From assembly GCF_964204645.1 (NCBI RefSeq), contig NC_134031.1:20271307-20335306 (forward strand): a stretch of DNA of 64,000 nt. Reading direction: 5' to 3'. The notes beneath the pieces are model-generated. The model had not been told where the DNA came from and searched no databases. It saw only the letters and a program-made list of their open reading frames with translations. The stretch is from Tubulanus polymorphus (taxonomy: Eukaryota > Nemertea > Palaeonemertea > Tubulaniformes > Tubulanidae). Of this stretch, positions 1 through 15,100 are shown in pieces (the stretch's first letter is position 1; every line of letters begins with the position of its first letter). Position numbers and translations under genes: made by a program.

Positions 1-118
1 CACCATGGAAATAAATTTTTCCAAACAAGTTATAGAAAAGTCTGACCGATTAAGGAGGAGTCTACTGCACTGAAAATCAGGAATAGTAGGAAGCTCATCA
101 TGTTAAAAGTTTACTTAC

Positions 119-3100
119 ATGCGAATCTTGTTGAAATTCAAGCGATGTTTCTCTTCGACGTCTGCTAAGCGATCCATGAGCTCTTTGTTATCTTCATTTT
201 TTGCTTTAATCATCTCGTCCTGTTGCCCGACGAGCTCGTTACACTCGGTTAACAGCATTTCCTTCCGTTCCAGATCGGATCTCATCTTATCCGCGACATC
301 GGCTTTTTCTTCGTCGCAACACTTCAGTTGTTTTTTCAAACGTTCGATTTCATTTTCGAGACCGTCTTTCTGTAACAGCTGACCGCGCAGTATGTTCACC
401 TCGCCCGCTAATTCACGACGATCAGCCGCTTCCGCGCGCAGCGTATCGTAACCGCACAGAAGCTGCGATTTTTGCGCGATTTCCGATTTCAAGCCGGAGA
501 CTTCGGCGATGAGTTTCTCGTTGGACCGTTTTTCGTCGGAGAGTTTTCGATTCTGCTCGTCGAGCTGTTCGACGAGGTCTCGCGTGTCTCTTTCCAATTC
601 GTGAATCTTGTTAATATCCGCATCTACAAATAACAGAAATCAATTATTATTTCATTGTTAATCGTTTCCTTACTGAAAGCGTTAAAATGGACACTCACCG
701 CGTTGCCGCGTACTGGCAAGTTGATCTTCCAGTTGTTTTTTCAAATGTTCGTTGGTATTTATCGTTTCTTCCAGTCTGAGTCTCAACGAACGAATACCGT
801 TCAAATGTTCCTGCAACGTATCCACGTGCGTCGCCTCGTGATGCGTCGACGACGAACTGTAACCGACGTTCGTCACTTTAAACGATTCGTACAGCGCCAC
901 TTCGTCGCGTAGCGTATTGTTCAAATCTTCGGCGGCATGCAGCCGCGAACGCAACAATCCGATTTCTCTACGCTGAAATTCGAATTCGTCGTTCGGCGAC
1001 GAGTGAACCGATTTGCTCGATCCGCCGGAGTATTTCGCGTTACGATCCTGACCAGACGATTTAACGATTCCGCGTTGATCGCGGTGCGAATAAACCGGAG
1101 TCGTCGGAATCTCCTTCCGTCCGTCTGCTGCGTACGAGGAACCGTCCGCGGATTGCGACGCATTATCCTGCGCGGATAATTTAAAACGGTCGGTTCCGCG
1201 ATGATCGTGAGAATAAACCTCGGTCGAGATTCCCGTCCGTACGTCTGCTGAGTAACCGTTTGGCTTCTTTTCGGATATATATTTTTCGTTTCGTTCCGTG
1301 TTGCTAAACGGACGACGATTCGAATAGGAGTCGAATTCGCCGTTTTCGTAAAGATCGCCGCCCGATACATCGGTCAACGTTCTCCGCTGCTGCAAGTCCG
1401 GAGCGATGTATCCGAACGAATAATCGTCCGGATACCGAGACGAGATACCGCCGTGATCGACATCTAGTTTCGTCGGAACGCTCGACGATAACGTCGACTC
1501 GCTGTCCTCCGATAGATAGTCGACGACGCTTCTGTTTCTCATCGGGGAAAACCCGTTGCTATCGTCGTGACTACTACGCGTTGTTTTATGGCGTAGCTGC
1601 TCGCGTGAATCGTTCTGTAGTTCGAGCGTCGCGGGATCGAAGTCGTCGGAGTCGACTGAATGATAACTGTAATGATACGACGATGACTCTCCCTTGTGAC
1701 GTCGGTTTTCTTTAGTCAGTTTCTCGGCCACGACGGAAGATGAACGCGATGAATTGGGATTAGTGTCGGCGAGCTCTTGACAACTCTGAAGAATAAGAAC
1801 ACATCACGTAGCAGTAATCATAATTGATCTGACCCTAAAACAGGGCGGCGACTTTTATTTGATGTGCCTTTTCCCCGACTATTCCTTGAAACGTAGGTTG
1901 TTGTCCCTGAACTGATCTGCTAAGGAACTGTTTTACTCACAATCTCAACAAATTTCCCTGACTTTTACCTTATTTCTAGCTTTTTTTCTACAAAATTCCC
2001 TGCATTTTTTAAAAGAGAAAAATCCCCGTTCAGTTTTTCCTTATTTCCAGGTAAGCAGCCACACTGTCAAATGATTTTACGAAAAATACCCTTGATAATA
2101 AGGATAATAATCCAGAATTGTTTGAATACGGGTATTATTTTACTATACATGAATATAGATGGTTGTGAAATGTGAAACACGAGCTTTAACAAGGTTGCTC
2201 ATAAACTGGATTAATTTCATTGGTCCCAAATGATCTGAATCAAGGAGGGTCTAATGTATAACCACATCACTCAACCGATATCAAATATTTCATTTAAATT
2301 AGAGGCTATTTTATGGAAAAGTTACTGGTACAAAATGTATGTATTTTTCCATTTGAACCATAGTGCGAGCATGCAATCTGAACAGATCAACAGTGATAGC
2401 TAAATAACAGTTCAACAGTGATTCAGATCTAAGTTACAAAGTGCCACGTAAGAATCCACACTAAAGTGAGTGGGTTATAAAAATTTACTGAATCATGAAT
2501 TAGACAAATATGGTGACATTGAAACTGTGTATCTTCCATATTGCTGGTAATCAAAAACTCTTACGAGGGAAGATGATGGGTCTACAAGTAGTTGTAGTCG
2601 GTTTAAGACTAAAGTCAGGCTTAAACTAGGGTTAGTAAAGGGTTAACGCTGTGAAACATGTATTTGAGTCTGGCCTCGATGGCACAGCCGGTAGGGCATT
2701 AAGCTAGCAAGTCTCCAACGTTGGGTTTTAGTTTCGCATCCCAATTTTCTCGAAAACCTGCTTAAATTTACTAAGTTCAACACCCTTGTGGATGGGTAAA
2801 AGGAAGATCGGTTATTGGGATGAACATTAACCAGCAAACAGTGAAGTTCAAACTGTTACTAGGAAGGATGCGACGCATGTTAGTGGTAAAACAGAAGGTG
2901 ATGTTGGTCGCAGTGTTTAATCTAACAGTGACAAATTACCGCACCTTGCGTACTCGATAGCGATAACATTTGATCTCGGCCTCAGAATCGCTGCTATAAT
3001 CTCGTTCAAGCTACAAAAACAGACATTATCATCACCGCACTGTAACACTGTATTAATCAAACAACAATCTTTAAAAGGTTTTATACAAGGCTGTAATAAC

Positions 3101-6100
3101 ATAGCGGAATAAACAAGGCCTTTTTATTATGGGTATCTTCTCAGTTTAGACTACTGGTATGCCTTTTTCTTTGCGGGTAGCTTCTAAATTAATAACACAG
3201 ATTTGCCTTTTTGATTACAACAAACCGGCTGTATTACATGGCGATGATCTAGGAATGAGCACTTAGATCAGCAGTGTCGCCATCTATAGGGACAAGTTAT
3301 ATCTAGTGGGTACCAGATAATACATTTGTACTGCTCTGCAATAATACTACACGTATATAGACAGTGCCATCTAGCGGGTAACAGACTGCTTTCACGATGA
3401 CATAAAGACAATGTTGCCATCTGTATGGTGAAGGCAAGTTTGTAAATACGGGACAGTATCGCCATTTGATGGTTTAGTTCAATTATAGCAGACAATCCAT
3501 TTGTTTCACTAAGCAAACGCAAGTGAAATCCTAGAAAAGTACGAACGATTCCATTTATTTCATGAACCTTACCGCGACATCATTATGATTGGTGTACGCA
3601 GTTCTCGGTAACGATCTCGAGCGTTCTGGATGATGCTGCTGATTTCTTGGATTCGAGAGGTAGGTGGCGCCACCGTCGTCTTCCTCCGATTCATCGACGG
3701 GAAGTCTTTCCGATGGATTCAACATTTTCACGCGCCGTTTCAACTTATCGATCAGTTTATTCTTGACGTCGACTTTTTTACACAACCTAAACGCGAACAA
3801 AATCCGGATAAAGGTTTGATCAATCGGTTTGATAGAATGATTCGATATGGTAGAGCAATGAATTCAAATTCAGATCAAATTTGACAAATTTGACACCCGC
3901 GTCCGGTTCCACGGTTGTGAGTTATTGTTAACTCCGAGTTAGGATCAGTTCATTTTCGATGAGTTAACTCAGAGTTAAATTTTAACTCATAACTGTGGAA
4001 CTGCAGAATTCTTTTTCAATGATGAAGAAGAATGAAGTTTATTTAGACACAAAAGATCAGTACAAAGGTCAAGAGAATACAAAAAATATGCAAATATAAA
4101 CCACTATTAATGTACAGTAATGTGTCAAGGATTTATCCCAAGCCAAACAAGGCTGTACTCAGAGAGGTACTCAATGATTTAGCCCTCAAAAATAAATTGC
4201 AAACCCGTTAGGTCTTGCTTCTGACTTGTTCTCACTGTAAAAAGTAATAAATATGTGTTTACTACTGACCTGGATAGTTCATCTCTAGTACGATCGGCGT
4301 CGTTCTGATTTTGTTGCAATAAAGCTTTCAGAGTTTTCGTTTGATCGATTCGACGATTTAATTCTACGTGGAAACGATTAATAGCTTCGTCCAGTCGAAC
4401 ATTCTCCTCGGTCAATGACTGTAGCTTATCTTCTTTTTCGGTTATGCTGCCTTTCAGAGCACTGCGTAAATACAAAGACATTAGCAAATATTAGTCAAAG
4501 ACTTGAGAAATTTTAGTTTCCAATAGAAAATTGAGAAGTTTTAGATTCCAATAGAAAATTGAGAAGTTTTGATTTCTGATAGAAAATTGAGAAGTTTGAA
4601 ACAGAAAATTATCTATCAAGAATTCACAACCTTCCGGAGTCTCTCTAGAGACCATTTTCAGGTATTGATACTGACTATCTCCAAAAATAGTCAGAAATCG
4701 ACAAATTTTTCAAAATAATCACTGATTTTTTTAAACAATTAAATTATATTTTGAACAACAAAATCGTATCATTCAAGAATTTAAAAAAAAGTGCAAAATT
4801 CCTTGAAATGGAAATTTATTAGTTCAAGGACTTTCAAGGACCCGTGTGAATCCCGAAGACTAATTTTAAAAACTTAAGCCATGACTCTACAACCAATCAG
4901 CTTTTAATCAGATGTCGGGTAAAAAAAAATGAGAAATGTATTACGCAATTTACTTTGTAAACGAAAACCACCCCCAAATATATCATTGCCATCGAAATTC
5001 AAATATATTTTCTATTTAGACTTGATTCTCTGTTCAAACATTTGAGTATTTGATTTAATTGGGTCGACTGATTATGTTACTCTTAGTTTCATAGATTTTC
5101 TAAACCGTCCCCAAACAATATCTAGTATAATTCTAATAATGCTCCAGTAAATACTAAGTTGCCCAAACCAAGCAGAGCATTAGTTGTAGTCACTGATCAT
5201 TTTAACCATTGAAGCCTCAGACACACCGGGCAGGGCAGGGCAGGGCAGGGCAGTTCAGTCGGGCGAGTCAATCACCGGCCATACATTTGTCACACCAATA
5301 TATTTTTGTTGTGTTGTTATGAATCATTATAAATGTACCAAAAGAAATAGTATTCAATTAGGATGTAACAAGATCTCCGACAGGTACACTGCAGGTACAG
5401 CTACTCGGATGAGACAATGCACCAGTACATGGTCGTTTCTAATCAATGCAATTTGAAAGTTAGTTGCATGCTGGTATATATAAATAGCCCTCTGCCGTGC
5501 TTCAGAGTGTGGGCTAATGGAATTGTAGTATATCACTTCAAATCATTTCCTATGTTGATGAAAGCACTCGCGTGTCATACCAATTTATAGCTATGAACCG
5601 GCACATGTTCAATACATTAACTCAAAAAACGTGTATCGCCTTCTTTCACTCTGTAACGAACTTACCAGGAAACTGTGGCATTTCTTCAATCATTTACTCG
5701 TCATTTTGTAAAATTTGAAGTACTCGATACAAGGATTACGAACGTAATGATCAAGCTTGCCAATTGATGTTGACAATGTACATATATATATAACAAGTTT
5801 CATACAAATCATGGACAACTTTAAAAATTTCGAATTTTCAGAAAAATCATCAATTAATTTCTGTCCTAATGCAAATTGAATGGAAATTGGAAAAAATGTA
5901 GCGTCTCTACATATTACTGATATCTAATCAGTGAGGACTTGCCTGCAAGGTGTGCACTTTTATCATCGGCTATTATTGCGCTAAAACAATCTACCTAAGA
6001 CTGCAATGACTTCGAAAGTGAATATCAGGGCTGCCAACCTCTGAAAAGTGCTATCAGTAACAAATGGAATTCTTTTCAGTAACATTTCATTGCAATATGA

Positions 6101-9100
6101 AAGAAAATGTTGAAATAAATCAGTAATCAACAGTAAGACCCTCAGTAACATCTTTTATATTTTTGTATGGATCAACCAAATCAAATCAGTATTTCTCGTT
6201 GAAAAATAGTAACAAATACTGAAAACCAGGAATAGTTGGTAGCTCTGGAATCAGTAAAATCATGGACTTTTAGAGTCCTTGGTCAAATAAATATCTAAAC
6301 GCAGCCTTTGCAAACTCATTACGGGACTATCGCGAATAGTCTTAAAGGTTGTTTACGGAGTAACCATGACGATAATGAGTCGCGGGACTGCTGGAGTCTT
6401 GAAATTGAGTCAATAATGCAGTATTACACCAGCAAACGTAAAATCAACTTTCCGTGTAAGCACCCCATCAATCAACCATATTTAATCAGCTCACTAGCTG
6501 CAACTACTACCTATCATTGTAATTCACCGATGGATATATAGATATGCTCTACTTGTCGATCGGATTCATTTCATTCAAAACCGCCAACAATTTTGTGCAA
6601 ACTACTAACAAAAGATTGCTTGAATTTTGCACTTTTGAATCTGAATTCGGAATAAATGCGAAAGCGAAAAAAGAAGAAGCGATTATCGCGATGAATAGAG
6701 ATCAATTAGATATAACAATCAGTGTCTCTGAAGTATATAGAGAAGTGTCAGCATAATGAGATAATTTACAGTTATAATAAGTGAAAAAGCATCAGGTTTA
6801 CTTCCATGCAATATGCACGCTATGACTGGAAAGGAACTTATTCAAAAACATGATGAAATCAATATATAGATAGAGCTTTTATTTCCAATTAGAAACTGAT
6901 ATCATTTATTCCGCTGATCCACTGACAATATATATCTGTTCTTTGATTTCTGACATCCTGCTTCATTCCCGGCAGGTGTGGTGGGTTTGACATTAGACAC
7001 CAAATCATATCAAAATCAATCTATCAATCAAACTAATACCCCTTCACTAACTGAAGTCAGTCTGATTACTCCAAGCACTAATATAGCAGAATTTCAATGA
7101 AAAACAAAAACTCATATAAACAGTTAATTCAACAGCTGTTGAATACAAAGAATGCCAATCATTATCAAAAATTAAATCTTTTCTTGAGTCAAATTTATGA
7201 GAAAAATTATGGTTGTTGGATTCAATAAATCAGCTAATTTAATTCAGATCATTGTAACCATTTGACAAATGATTACTCCAACACTCATGAATAACTGTTT
7301 TGTAAATACAATCCAGATTAAACTGACCACGTCTACTACTGAACCAATAGAATTATAGTGAGCAGACCTCAAGATAAACTCCACCAAAGTTTTCATACAA
7401 TTCAAAACTTTCCATTGAATTTGATTAGCATTGTCGTCAATTCATTGATGGAATAATAAATATATCAACAATCCTACCTGATAGCTATCTCGTGTCAGGC
7501 ACGTGTGCGTCAACCGAAGCAAATAACCGTTCAAAGGATATCCGTTCACGCGAGGCCAGGAACAACTGTAAACCATACGTTCTGGTGCCCTCAATCGATA
7601 CATCTCCCCTCCTCCCCCTCTCTCCCCTCCTCCCCCTCTAACAACCCTTCTCCACTCAACAATCTTTTTTTCTAATGGTAAAAATATTGATTGTGAATAC
7701 TTGATTAACTAACAATACGATCGTAACGAAAAAAGGTTTTCCTATTCTCATCATATCCTCTCAATGGCTATCCAGCATTAACCCTCCGTTTGAAAAAATT
7801 TTCACTTTCAAATAATTATGTCACCAGTCCATCAAGTTTTGTTGATTATTGGTTTTTAGTGGAAAACCGTCAATTACAAAGTATCTGACTTGAAAAGAAT
7901 GTAAGGCTAGGAGTAAAAGTCTAGAGTGCCTGTTACTGGTTACAAAAGGGTTAAACCAAAAGTAATAACAACGGAACAAATCTGAAATATTGCTGCAGCA
8001 TTTTCTATAGCATCTGGTCGATTGTCGATTGTTGGATTGTTTTCTAAGCTTTAAGTTTTTTTTAAACATAGATCCATTGAACCTGTCATGATTCCACTCA
8101 AGAGTTCGTATGCAGTGTTACGTTAAATACGCGTACATGAATAATTGACAATTCTCAATACACTGTATCTGCCGTATGATTAGTCACATAATTACTTATC
8201 ACATTATTACCCGGTGAAAAAATATATACATGAAAAATAATGCAAAACATCGGGAAAAACCACAAACATATAGAAGTACATAGGGTAAGAAGTGATCTCC
8301 ACAACAGGTTTTAGGGGAGCATACACCCCTTTCATCTTTACATTATGCCCTATGAAAATCAGCCACCCTTATAAAAATTCTGCTTCCCCGACCAAAGTGG
8401 TTGTCAACATTCTGCTAATTGATAATTGCTTTGAAATATATTGAGCTAATTTGTCAAATAGAAGATTACACCAAGATTAAGCTTTTCTGTAAGATTTTCT
8501 GAATTTTTGGGGGATCGTGGACTTGCTACTTCGGCAGCCACGATGTCACAATGAGAGCAGCCCTTTAAAAATTCAAAGATTCCAGATTTCTAAGAGGCTG
8601 TCTGTATATAGGCCTTCTTTGATGACAAATAATATATATCAGATACATGTATATCAGATATATCACAGTATATCAGATATATCACAGTATATCAGATATA
8701 TCACAGTATATCAGATATATCACAGTATATCAGATATATCATGTCTCTCTTTACCTTTCAGTAGTCTTCATCTGCTCTTTCAAGTTTTTAATGTCCGTTT
8801 CTAGTTTGTGACATTGTTCTCGCCAATCGTCTGTAAATTCCTCAATGTTTTCAGTGTCGCAGGAAGAATCTGAAAATTCGAAAAAAAACCTAATATAGCA
8901 AATTACAAAATAAGAATTCTAAAGTCTAGATTATTATTATCGATGAGAACCCATGATCATCGGGAGGGATACATCTGGGTATCAAAAATTTACAAACGTA
9001 ATACCCGGTAATTTGAATTGCGCGACCCCTCAAGTCAACTTCAACAGTTCTGGTATGCACAAAATAATTCTAAACTTTAAATTTTACCTTTAAAAAGCTC

Positions 9101-12100
9101 GGACAAGATGGAAGCCGATTTATTCGCTTCTTGTAGTTTCGATTTGATCTCGCTCATATCGAGTTCATCGGGTTCGTTGCGACGCGGAGCTGTATCGATA
9201 TACGCTCGTAGACTCTCTAATAGTCGACACACGTGAACGCACGCGTCGCCACCGGCCGCGATTCGACTTTTCAACAACGCGTTCTCTTCCGCTAAACGAT
9301 CGCTGATCGATGATGATCTATCACGCTGCTGGACGAACGTCGTATTTTCGGCCGCGATGCTCTGCGTTTCTTCGTGTAACTGATCCTTCAAGCAGTCGAC
9401 TTGATTTCGCAATCGACTGAACGCCTCGCGATTCGACGCCGTGAATCTATCGATTCCCGGAGTCTTCGGTTCGTCGATCGCGTTATCTCGCGTGCCGGGC
9501 GGCGTACACGGAACATTACCCGACGACGGGATCTTTTCTGATTGCCCGCGTAGAGATTTCAAAAGCGCGTTCAAACGCTGAACTTCGGCTTCCAGTTCGT
9601 GTACACGTGTACTTGCTTTCAGTTCGGCGGAGCGCGGTGGTGGAGGTCTTCCGCTCGTCCTGTAATCCGTAAAAACGTCATTCGCACAATTCTCGTCATC
9701 GCACGAGAATTTCTCCATCGTCTTCGTCGTTTCAGGAGCAGACGGCAACAGATTCGTTTCGCTCATGCTGCGAATCGGTAATTTCGACGTCAGAATTCCG
9801 TGCTTCGTCAAAACGCTGCGATAATGTTTGATCTTTTGACCTTGAAGATGGACGGTCGACTCGGTGGAACGAAGTTGTCGCTCGAGTTGTTCGCGTTGAC
9901 TTTTCAACGCCTCGATCTCTCCGCGCATACCACGAGTTTCGCCGGGCGCCGATTCGTCTTCCTGAGACGCGGCGCGTGGATGACTCATTTTCGAAGTGGT
10001 GTTTGTCCGTTTTGAAGCTGCAGCTTTCGAGGCTGTTTCGACATCGCTATTATCGATCACCTTGTCGACGCCCTTTCGCAAAACCGGGATGAAACTTCTA
10101 TATCCCGCGCCCGGAATCGGTGGTTTTCCCGTCGTTTCGCAACTTTCCAACTCTTTAATCCGCGATTGCAACTGGATGAGTTCGTTTTGAAGATCTTTCA
10201 AACTGGGCGCGTCGCGGGCGTCGGCGTTAGAATCGACGCCGAGTTTCGCGCGTAGAAGTTCGTTCTCAGCGGACGTGCGTTCGAGATTTCGCTGGCACTG
10301 TTCGTATTGGCCGTGCAATGTTGACAGTAAGTCATCTGCTTGTCCCGAACACATGTTACACATCGCCGTCGTGCTGCTGCTACCACTGCTGCCCCCTTCT
10401 GGCTGTTGTTGCAACCGATGTTGCAGACGGTTGTTCTCGTCGCTCATCTTCATTATTTCGTGTTGTAAACTCTGAACGCGCGAGTTCAATGAGGAAATTT
10501 CCTAAAATGGGAGGTTTTATTCTATCATAACTTTTGGCTCCCTTTGAGTCTATGTCTAACTTTCATTCAAGTGTCAAATTTTTCATTGTGTTACAACTTG
10601 ACTGAATATTAAACCTCGATAACATAAATTTTTCAGTCTTCAAAACCAAATTGATAGGTTCTAGTCGTTGGCGACTTATCCAAATAAGGGCTTACACTTT
10701 GATATAATAAATACACAAAACTCACTGGACTCAAAAATAGTGACAACTTTAGTAATGTGAATAATCCAATCACTAGGTCCAAAAGCGGTCATAAATGTTA
10801 AAACTATTCTTTAGATTGGCTATAGAACTAAGATGGTCTTAAATCTAAGCTATGACTGCGCCACGAGAAAAAATCCTTAAATCAAGATAATATAAATCAC
10901 ATATATGTATCTGTACATAAGAATTATTCCTTCTTTACTATTCCTTAATTCAAATTCTTTTACCTTTTGAGCCGAAGCGTCTTGATCGATGGCAAACAGA
11001 GCAGCTTCCAATTCTTGCTGTAGTTCGTCGTTCAACCGGCGAGAATCTTGTAAATCTCGTCTCAACGAATCCGCGTGAATCGACGACGATGACGCCCCGA
11101 AACCGTTATCGGCATCGAGACAATTTTCACCGGGTATAACATCTCTTCCGAATTGCGTCTACAAAAATGGAAAATATCGAAATGCTGATTTATTCAATTC
11201 TGAAAATCTCACCACATTCCCTTATGAGTGCATCCAGTTCAGTGAGTCCAAAAACTCAAGTCATAAAAATATGAAAGATACATTTTGGATTATTTTACTG
11301 GGGAATTCCTTGCAAGTGCTTTCCAGTTCGCGCCAAGACTGAACTGAATTCATAATCTTGGCTAGGCAGGAGTATCACGGTAAATCAATAAGCAATCAAA
11401 TTTGTGATACTAAGCGACAAAACAGTCGCTACAAAGTTGCATTCAATCTCGCCTATTCAGTCTTAATGAATCGGGGATTAACAAATCAATATCAATTACG
11501 AGGTATTTGTATCGAAGTTAATTCAACCCTGACGTTGCTAGATTTAATAGAGAATTAATTGGCTTAAGTGTAAAGTCAGGTAATCAGTCGTTAACATTCG
11601 CAACCGCGCAACAAAACCGCGTAGAAATAATGACGTGAAAAGTTTCAGATGAATTCCTCCTTTTCAATGACACAATTATATACCCGGGTAAGCTTAAATA
11701 TATATAGGGAGGTTGCTTTTTTCCTGACTATTCCCTGACATGCACAATGTTTTCTCTGACTTGATCTTCTTAGAATCCAATCAACTAACGCAGTCTAATA
11801 CAACAGGGCTGAATTTGTCTAAGTACATCGTAAGTCCTCTTATATTCATTCGAAATTGAAAATTCATTGAAAAAAAGAATATCGAATTCATTTCTGATAA
11901 TACGCCAATGAAATAACGATGACGAAGAAAACCACGTGGCCTTCGGACTACGGCGTGTGAGACAATTTTCACCCTTAATTCAAAATTTCACAAAATAAAC
12001 GATTCAACTTACGAAAGCGGCATCGAGTCGTTCGCGCAACGCCAGATTCTCTTCTTCCAGCTTCTTCATGACGACTTTCGCGTGCGCGAGTTCGCGTCGT

Positions 12101-15100
12101 AGCTCGGCCGGAGACAATCCCGTTAAGCTCTTACCGATCGTCTTTTCGAGCTGCGGGTCGGCGTACTTCTCGGGCGTCAGATGAATCGACGCGTACGTCG
12201 TGAAGTTCGATAAACCGAGCAGTGGATATTCGGTGTTCGTCGCGCCGGACGATCGCGACGACGCCCCCGAACGCGTAAACTCACGCTCGAGTTTTTCATT
12301 TTCTCCCTTTGTTTCATCGAGTTTTTCCTCCAGTTTTATGCGTAATTTCTCATTGTTTCGCAGACCTTCCTCGTAACGCACGCGTAAATCGTTCAGTTTC
12401 GACAACTGTTCATCGAACAAATGCTGGTTTTGACTGAAAATCAAATAAGATGCAGTAGAATCTCAAGTCTAGATTTTATTGAAAAGTCAATTGAAAAAAA
12501 ATTTTGAAAAAAAATGAGAAAATTTTATTCGTGAAGTTACCGGTACTAATAGGAAATTAACCACAAACTAGGGTTTTACACTACATTTTTAAAAGTCTCA
12601 GAATGCTCTCATGATTGTATGTATGTATATACCTGTTGAATTCCGGTTGATTCATGTTCGTATAAACTTCTTTTTCTTTGATCAACGTTTCTTTCAAACG
12701 ACCTGCTTCGGCTAACTGATCCTGAAGCAACTGATGAATCTAGAATGAAATCAGAATTTTCGAATCAACGTTTAAAAAGAATTACTGGCAAGCAGTGGAT
12801 ATCACGCGGATGGCACATCTCAATTGTTACTGATGTTGCAAATGCGCATAAAGGGACTCGAGAAAGTATTGAAGAGAAATAAGTGAAAAATCCGGGCCCG
12901 GTTTCATAGACTGAGTATCAAAGTTATCCCTAGGGATAAATCCTCAATCTGGGTGACAACCATTGTAGTAACAATGAGAAACCATGGTTATAACTGACAA
13001 ATTTCAAAATGTTCCCATCGACTACCTTTCTTCCACCTCTATGAAACCCAGCCCTGGACTCGATCCACCTACTGCGTGCTAGCACTAACTAGCCCATCGC
13101 ATCTAACTGCTGACAATCGTGTTTTCATTATTAAACCTAACTGTTATTACCCTTAAACCTTACTCACACCGTATTCATAGAACTTTATTCTAAACAAGAT
13201 GAGGTCGGTAAAATAGCTTACATGAATATGAGTGTCTCCTCCATTAGTCGTTATTTTCTCAGCAGCGCTTTCTTTTTGAGGCAAATTCAACTGCTCCTTT
13301 AGTTTAGCCTGAAAAAGGGAATATTCACAAGAACATTCGAATGCTGAATGTATCAGTTTTTTAGGCAATTTTGGAAATAAGAATTTCAAGAAGTCTCACC
13401 AGTTCCTCCCTGGCTTTTCGGTCTGATCGCAGTGCTTCGGTTAACAACTAAAATAGACAACGATGTTTCAAAATACTGGAACATTTCGAAAGCACGATTC
13501 GTGAAACGTTTCGCTAACCTGATTTTTCTTGTTTAGTTCCTCACTAAGATCGAGCAAGTCATCGGGATGGTTTTTGGACAGACGTTCCAGGTTACTTTTC
13601 AGCCGAGTGATCAAACCTTCAAAACCGATAAGTAGCACAATGTTCACATGAACTTTTGAAAATTAAACTGCTAATACACTGCACCGCATTGTATCGATTT
13701 GATTATAAAACGGCAGCAACTCAAACATTGTGTAATATAAGAAACTAATGATACACCGTACTGCGGTGTAGATGCACTATAGCGGAATGCCCATTATACA
13801 GCCCCAACCATTCAAATTATCTCAAGTGCTTTACGGTAAGAATTGGTCAGCACTGAGAGTTATCAAGTTACCTATCAAACATTTACCAGAATGTTAAAGA
13901 TTTAAACAGGGATTAAACTCAAAAAGCACCCAAGCTATAAAAGCAAACCGGTCCCTATATTTTGCAAGGGTTGAAATAGAGTTTACCTTCTTTCGTTAAC
14001 AAGTCATTATTCAATCGATCGACTTCGTCGCGCAGGTTTTGAAGCTCGGCACCGCGACTTGAGCTCGGTCCGCCGTGATGACGCATCGATTCTTGTAACT
14101 GGTAAAACATTCTGTCCTTGTCTTTGCTGCTCTCGACGAGGGCCTAAAAACGAATGATTACAACTACGATTTAATAAATTATCAAAAATTAATAAATTGG
14201 AGTAATACTGAATATACGAAGATCATGAATACACATAGAGCTCGGCCTCATAGCATTCAAACTGAAGTTGATTGATATATTACAGTTAAAGAATTCGGAT
14301 TCATTGTTTTCTCAATATCAGTGTACCTCGATAGTTTTGTCTTTTTCTTTCAAGGCAGACCTCATTTTATCCATCATGATCTGGTGTTGTTCTTCCATCC
14401 AGTTACAACGACTTTCCAAACACTGAAACAGGAAACATGGAATTCGATATTTTGCGTCTGGCAGACAACATTGAAACATAACTTGTAGAAACATTCAGCT
14501 TTTAGAAGAAATAATCCACTTTGATAGAGCGACATTTCAGAGGACCCAATTACACAGTTATTAAACTTAAGGTTTCTGAAGTAAAGCTGCTTCAGCTAGC
14601 AACAATGCATAAGAAACGGATGATTTGTCACTTTTCAGCAGCAAAACAAGAGCAATTCCGTAAAGCATTTTTTTTGTACCTGGTATTCATATTCTCGTTT
14701 ATTCATATCCGTCTGTTGTTGTTGTAAACTCTTGTTCAATTTTGTCAACTCTTCATCATGCGCGACGCCGAGTTCCTAGGTATCATATATCGCATCGTAA
14801 TAAACCAACAAGTTCTTCAAACAATTTAACCTCTAATTCAATGAGGTCTTTTCAGCCTCCCATATTCAATCAAAAACAATGATTTCATAAGAGATTTTCT
14901 AAGCCAATAACAGAAATAATAAATGCAGGAATGCAATAATTTTGATATTCTTGGAGCTACCCCTATTGATACTGTAACTTTCTTTTTACCTGATTGTCCT
15001 TGTCTTTCTCTTGGAGTTTGCGAAGAAAATCGTTTGTAGCCTTTTCGTGGTCGACCGCCGTTTTGTTCTGTTCTTTAACCATTTCCTAGTAACAGTAAAA

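Larger units (their letters stand above)
4462..8754 (-). other. large repeat-filled intron of the CDK5RAP2-like gene
   Basis: The 4.3-kb intron carries three diverged copies of a ~31-bp tandem repeat (4504-4600), the GPCR fragment (4909-4982), a CAGGG array (5228-5252), a MITE copy at about 6010-6250, C/T-rich runs near 7603-7640 and a 19-bp satellite at 8637-8740 abutting the 5' splice site. No coding exon was recognised. Confidence 0.6.

Noticed and set aside
921-1370. 149-codon frame overlapping exon 699-1785
   Set aside because: Out-of-frame shadow of a CpG-rich coding exon.
682-1731. Reading the long minus-strand frames (682-1731, 9077-10489, 115-597) as separate genes
   Set aside because: They are exons of one gene: phases, splice sites and similarity to CDK5RAP2/myomegalin join them.
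8517-8804. 95-codon plus-strand frame with QIYHSISDIS repeats
   Set aside because: Runs through a 19-bp satellite and is antisense to a supported exon of the CDK5RAP2-like gene.
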